Source: Pycnopodia helianthoides (lineage: Eukaryota; Echinodermata; Asteroidea; Forcipulatida; Asteriidae). Taken from it: DNA of 64,000 nucleotides. Shown here piece after piece: positions 58,632-64,000 of the stretch. Numbering within the stretch: position 1 is the stretch's first letter; the number at the start of each line of letters is the position of its first letter. The DNA lies in assembly GCA_032158295.1 (NCBI GenBank), contig CM063247.1, forward strand, positions 22,977,876 to 23,041,875, in the 5' to 3' direction. Both the position numbers and the translations under genes were made by a program. Under the pieces are notes generated by a model. That model was given only the letters and a program-made list of their open reading frames with translations. It did no database searches and was not told the origin of the DNA.

Positions 58632-61600
58632 AATTATTTTCTGCAATACAAAAATACCTCAATGAAGAATGCTGTGAATCAAATTGATGGTCACACCGCT
58701 AATTTTTGTCTGCATGCAGTATTGCAGAGAATGAAAACCTCAACTTGTAATCGTTCACGTTCTTCATGAAAACATTGTTTGTGTATCCCAAATCATGCTA
58801 ATTTTAAGTGAACTTTCCTTCTTAGATAGGAAATTCTAACCCATCATATGATTTGGAAGGATTTTCATTGATTTTAATCATGTGAATTAAAAAGTCATGT
58901 TATTTCAAAGTTGCAAGCTGTTTGTGATCAGTGAAAGACTAAGCACAAGTCAAGTGCTCACCTTTTTATGCAAACTCTCTCTTCACATTCCCAACCGTAA
59001 AAACACCCTGACTGCGGAGCGACAAGCAGTATTGATTTTTCAATCCTTTAGACTAGCTGAACACGTAACCCCACTACTCTAGGGGACTTTGTAGACATTA
59101 CGTCGTGTAGATTTAGTTGTATTGTAAGAAAACACACACACAAACACTGTAAGGTCAATATGATCTTCGGTGACCTTTGCTGTTTTCTGTATACCTGACA
59201 ACAAAATATCAGCCCATTTGGCTTTTTCCCTTCGCATTCAAAAAAGGGTTATTTACACAAATATGGATCTGTCCATACCCTGAAAAAAGTCCATTCCAAC
59301 AGACTTACACAAAGAGGAACTCACTGGCAAGTTGGCAACAGAGTAGGTAGTGTCTGGGAACTTTTAACATTCATTGAAAATGAGTGTTTTGAAAAGCATC
59401 TATGACTCAAACTGAGATTTAACAAGTTAAGTCTTATTTAATATTTACTAACTACAAATGCCAATGTTTTGGTTTTAAACAATTCCAAAAACTTTTGTTT
59501 TAAATTGGAGTTGTTGTAATTTGTGCCTTCCCAATACAACTACTGGTGACCTGAACCATGAGGTCAGTAAACAGGTGGACGTAAGAAACACCTGTACATC
59601 AATCAGTTGGATTGTTTATCAAGCTGTGATAACAAACTCAATCCATAGAGCAAGGCTCTATCCATCAAAACACTTCAAATAAACGGGCATGAGTATCTCT
59701 TGAATTTTTTTTAATATGATTTTGTTGTCTAAAATGTAGCCCAATAACTTCCATGACTCTTGCTTATGGACAAAAAGTAGTCATGAACCACAAGAAAGCA
59801 GCTTACCTTGGTACATGCTACAACCTAGTTTCCTTCCTCCATGCTACAATAATGGAGGTCCCCTATGGTACAAGCATGGAGGTCTAATTCTACCTCCAAG
59901 GTACAAGGTGGTTTTTCCTCTCATAAACACAGAGGGGAAAATGGGATTGGTTTACATTATAGTATGGAGGTGATTAGAGCATAGAATCCTTTGGACATTT
60001 TTACGAGTGAAATTGAAACTGTGGTCTTTTGGAGTTTATAAATAGAGTACTGGTGTGTTTTTCATTTCTCGGTTGGCCATTCATAAATCAGTCCCCTCTA
60101 AACTTTAACAAAAACAACATGCCCACAGTGTATTTAATCATGATTTACTTTTTAAAAACACATTTGAGGAGCCACTAATCTTGGAAAAAACTTAGATTGT
60201 CAAGCACATAAAGGCCACATATTAATTTATTTTTCTAAAGCATTGTTAGTTACACTGGTCATGTGCATTTCCTTTGTCTTTTTATCTTTTCCGCAAAGTT
60301 ATTGTTGTTTCTTATTTTATCCACTCAAACAACTGAACAAAGAAATGCCCTCCCTCTGTGACAGGTCTTCAAGTTCAGCTAGTGTTGACACTCAAGTCAG
60401 TGACTTTAACCATAGAGCTTTAACCTACAGGGTTCTTATGACAAACTTGACATCTAACTTGAGGTTTGGCTCAGGTAAGCTATTTAGCTCTGAAGAGTCA
60501 GAGTTAAGAAAGATTAACAATTATGTTTCTCTTCAATGTTTTTAACAAGCTTTGCAATCTTACACTTGCCCTCCAACACTTCAAACCTGACAGGAGCCTT
60601 ACTCCTGACCTAAGTCTAAAAAAAAAAACATAACTTGAATGTGGTTTTTTCCAATCCATAAAACAGTAAAGAGAGCCAACAGTCAAAGAGATCGTTTCTC
60701 TATGGTCAAAGTAATGGAATTGGCATGTCCCTCCCACCAATATTTTAATTATTTTGAGAAAATTATAGACCATGCTTTGGGTTTCTCTAGTTTCCTTTGG
60801 AACTCTTAACCACAGAAAATTGAATCTTTCCCCTAAAAGCACCCCTCAGGAATGAGAAGACCCCGACCGTGACTCTGCCTGCTGGATACTCTAGCTGCAT
60901 CACAAGGATGTTATTCTCACAGATGGGGTGCATCATTTGTCATCTTGAGGCCTGTGGCTTGTATAAGCAAACACCTGTGATACAGGTGTTTGTTCTTTGC
61001 TATGGTAATTGATAGGGGCTACTGGTGGGCAGTTGAAATTATCAAATGTTACAGTAACTGACCAAATTTACTTTGTATTAACTGTAGTCCCTACATGTCA
61101 GTTTGCAGAAAAAGTTTCCATTTTATCTTGCTTGCCCACCTTGCTATTCAGGCATGCAACTGTAACTTCACAAAAAAAGAGGAAATTACAAAATATCAAT
61201 GATTTTGTACAGTATTTTTCAATTTCGAATGGTAAAACTGAGAATAAAAAAGAGGAAATCAGCTGATCCGAGGAAAAGTTGCATGCCTGGCTATTATGGT
61301 CTTCTTCTTTTTTCAAGATTTCAAAAATGTACAAACTTGTACACTTTGGGGCATGGAGCTACATGTATGATTTGGGTCAATGATGTAGCCAGGGTCATGC
61401 ATGGATAACTTGTAGATCATTGCTCTATGCTTAGTGGGTCCTAGCTCTATGCTTAGATTAGTGGATAGTGGCTGCTGTGAACTGAAGATCTACCTCAATG
61501 ATCAAACAGCAAGGACCATCCATATAGTCCTTGCTCTATGAACCATCCATGCTCTGATTCACCATTCAGAAACATTTTACATAACAATCATTCATAGCAG

Positions 61601-61806
61601 CACTTAGGGTAGAGAACCACAAACTAGTAGTAATGTAACTGGGATTAGATCTTTGAAAACACTTCCAGGAATTTATGGATAGCTTCCCATCATTGTAAAT
61701 CCCTCAATGGTTCTGGTTTGTGATTCACAGAGTAAAGAATTACATCTGATATTATTAAAAACATTGTATTTAGTAAATCAAGAAAAAGATCCAAGGTTAG
61801 ATGTTG
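58632..61806. other. Unassigned DNA upstream of EPB41L4A
   Basis: Only short chance reading frames. No conserved exon, tRNA or repeat copy was recognised. Small direct repeats such as CTCTATGCTTAG (about 61420-61455) and the pair GGCATGCAACT/AGTTGCATGCC flanking 61152-61288 were noted. Confidence 0.35.
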
Positions 61807-62193
61807 TTAAAGGAACATTACAGAATTGGCAAGAAAAAACTTGTAAAATATACTTTTTGATCACAGATTTACAAAAAAACTTACACAGTCTAATGATGAT
61901 AATAGTAGAAAACATCCCTTGAAATATTTCTGTTTGAAATGCCATATTTGATGAGAAATGAATAAACTAATTTTCCGATTGGAGTTTATCGCTCAGTAAG
62001 CGTTTTATTCATTTGTTGAATCTATATGATTTCATGCAAATCGGTTTTTCACTATTTTCTCGTGACCCAGATGGCCGATCGATCTCAAACTTCTACAGGT
62101 TTGTCAGTTTATGTATATGGTGGATTACATAAAATGCTTACATTGCCAGCAACTGTTTTGTTAGCAAAAACCAATTCTGTAATGTTCCTTTAA
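61807..62193. mobile_element. TTAA MITE family E, copy 3
   Basis: Flanked by TTAA on both sides, with the same inverted ends AAGGAACATTACAGAATTGG and CCAATTCTGTAATGTTCCTT. Same orientation as 48002-48390. It has a short deletion near the CATGCAAATCGG junction. Confidence 0.88.
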
Positions 62194-64000
62194 CCTATAG
62201 AACCTAAATTTGATCAGAAGCAATTTTCAATGCTGCACTGCTGCATGCTCTCAACTCTGTAAGCTAGATCCCAACCATTCTTAAGGGACTTAACCTTCAA
62301 CCAAGCTGACATGGCCCTTATAATTTATGAAATTTTAACGACAACAGACAATTTCCCTTAGGAGTTTTGTAAGTACAGAGGATTTGCAGGGGAGATTGAA
62401 ACTCAGTCAGTAGAGATCATACAGGGCAACTCCAGCTAGAGAATTATTGGAATATTGAAATGTTATTATTATTGGAGGCTGCGTTGAGCTGTGTAATATT
62501 CAAGAAGGCAGTGGGTGCTTATTATATATGCAGCTATAGACCATGCAAGTCTCACGTGTAATTGAACAATTTGGGGACCGCGTTGGTCCCACGTACATTA
62601 ATGCTGTAAGGAAACAAGCTTGCACACTTCAACGGGTCCTAATGTTCAAATCTGTGCGCGAGACTTGCACAGTCTGTTGAAATCAATAAGTAAAGTGAAG
62701 AAATGTGTGGTGTTTTCAATGTCCATCCATTAACAGGATTTTTCCCCAGGATTTCCAAAAATTGTGGGGCATTCTGGACCCAAATTTTGACCTATGCACA
62801 CTGTAAAGTGAAACAAGGTCCTCAGAATGTTTTTATCTTTGGTTTGTTTTGAAAGCCCTACTGGGCAATCTGGGTCATTTTTTAAACTTTAAATATCTTT
62901 ATGATTTATCTGAATTTGAGCTACAGTCCCCCTCCCAAAAAATAATTATTTGTTTGCTCGTATCGGCCCACAATTCGCACGTATCAGTCCGATACGCTAG
63001 CTTCTGCATGGGGTGAACCCTGCATAACCAAACTTTAAAGTCTGCATTTTGTCAAAGGTGCAAAACATTTTAATGTAAATAGTAGGATGACAAAAAATTG
63101 ATGTTTTAGTGTTTTTTTTACCTAGTCTAAACTTGCATCCTTTCATTTTAAACAGTGTTTTGTTTCATATTAATGTTAAGAAAAAATAAACTTATAAAGT
63201 TAATGTAGCCTATGTTCCAATACAATGGTAAACTCTAAATTGAACAGATCAAGATTTAGTAATTGAAAAAAAGATGTTCAAACAAATAGGACAGTTACTT
63301 AGGCCTCCAATTTCATTCTTGAGAGTACAATTCATTTTGCAGGAAGGATCTCAAGGATCTAGGTCACAGACCTGTTCAAATCTAGTTCTGGTAAAATCTT
63401 TCCTTGTTCACCCCCAAATTAAATCAAAAGTTACCTTATTAGTTTCCCTTATGGTTTATTAATATTTATCTTATCTATTCTAATTTATTCATGATCTCAG
63501 GCCATCTTGGCTACAATTTGTCTTTACGGTCTCCTATGAGGGAGTCGAACCACGGTCAATGTATATTTTGTGTATGTGTGATTGAATTAATGTTTACCAT
63601 AGCCTAACTCTCATTGCATGCGTAACTATTTTATAGGCTATTTACTGAATCTGAATTGGAATTAGTCGGCAAAGCATCCTATGGATGAAGAAATATCATA
63701 CCAACTTTTTTAAAGAAAGACAATGACAAATTTGCAGTTTGAGATATGGGAGGAAAACCCCAAATACTAATACTATTAAAAGCATGAATAGGGAAAACCG
63801 CTCACCAAAATTGAAAGGCAGAGAAACCACTGACACTGACTGAGGCAACCTAATGCCTCAACACACAAATCGTGTAAAAAGGACAATACACACTACAAAT
63901 AAATCGAACCGGCTATCACACCATGTATGTATTGATAGAAAAACAGACACAAAAGTTTGGGTTGCAAAATATCAAACTAAAAGTAAAAGTTGTAGTTTGT
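62194..64000. other. Right end of window, repeats only
   Basis: Holds a short relative of the 6505 element at 62535-62680 (ends GACCATGCAAGTCTCACG and GCGAGACTTGCACAGTCT) and a relative of repeat D at 63695-63885. No gene was recognised. Confidence 0.4.

Noticed and set aside
58897..59082. Short plus-strand frame KLSLHIPNRKNTLTAERQAV
   Set aside because: Looked briefly exon-like, but there are no convincing splice sites and no recognised family.

Overview
This is a nuclear genomic window from a marine invertebrate deuterostome. Genes are split by introns of 0.3 to 6 kb with GT..AG ends, intergenic DNA is AT-rich, and short inverted-repeat mobile elements are dense. Three recognisable genes have clear vertebrate counterparts. 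An echinoderm, most likely a sea star, is my best guess; this rests on remembered resemblance of the interspersed repeats and could not be tested here.

Layout. (1) 1-4759, plus strand: the last five or six exons of a protein I do not recognise. (2) 4760-9140: repeat-rich spacer ending in a decayed LINE reverse-transcriptase fragment. (3) 9143-14709, minus strand: a seven-exon gene for a predicted ER-lumenal JmjC oxygenase of 403 residues, with a signal peptide, HxD...H iron ligands, one canonical and one degenerate EF-hand, and a C-terminal HDEL. (4) 14710-14974: the spacer between that gene and the next, probably a shared divergent promoter. (5) 14974-22926, plus strand: the ZNF532/ZNF592/ZNF687 zinc-finger gene, with predicted 5'UTR exons and a single 1028-codon coding exon. 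(6) 22965-29985: intergenic DNA with a TTAA-flanked MITE, a long-hairpin repeat, a tRNA-derived SINE and a 12-bp minisatellite. (7) 29986-54319, minus strand: 19 exons of the EPB41L4A (NBL4) FERM gene, in phase at every junction, giving 991 codons from the FERM ubiquitin-like lobe to the stop. The first coding exon or exons were not found. (8) 54320-64000: upstream or first-intron DNA of EPB41L4A, with only repeats recognised.

The genes do not form a functional pathway: an ER enzyme, a chromatin-associated zinc-finger protein and a membrane-cytoskeleton adaptor sit side by side, as is usual in animal genomes. The most interesting items are the JmjC/EF-hand/HDEL architecture, its head-to-head pairing with the zinc-finger gene, several foldback elements including three TTAA-targeting MITE families, one MITE nested in another with an empty site visible elsewhere in the window, and a 1.3-kb minisatellite inside EPB41L4A. 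I see no bacterial-type system, CRISPR array or intact autonomous transposon.
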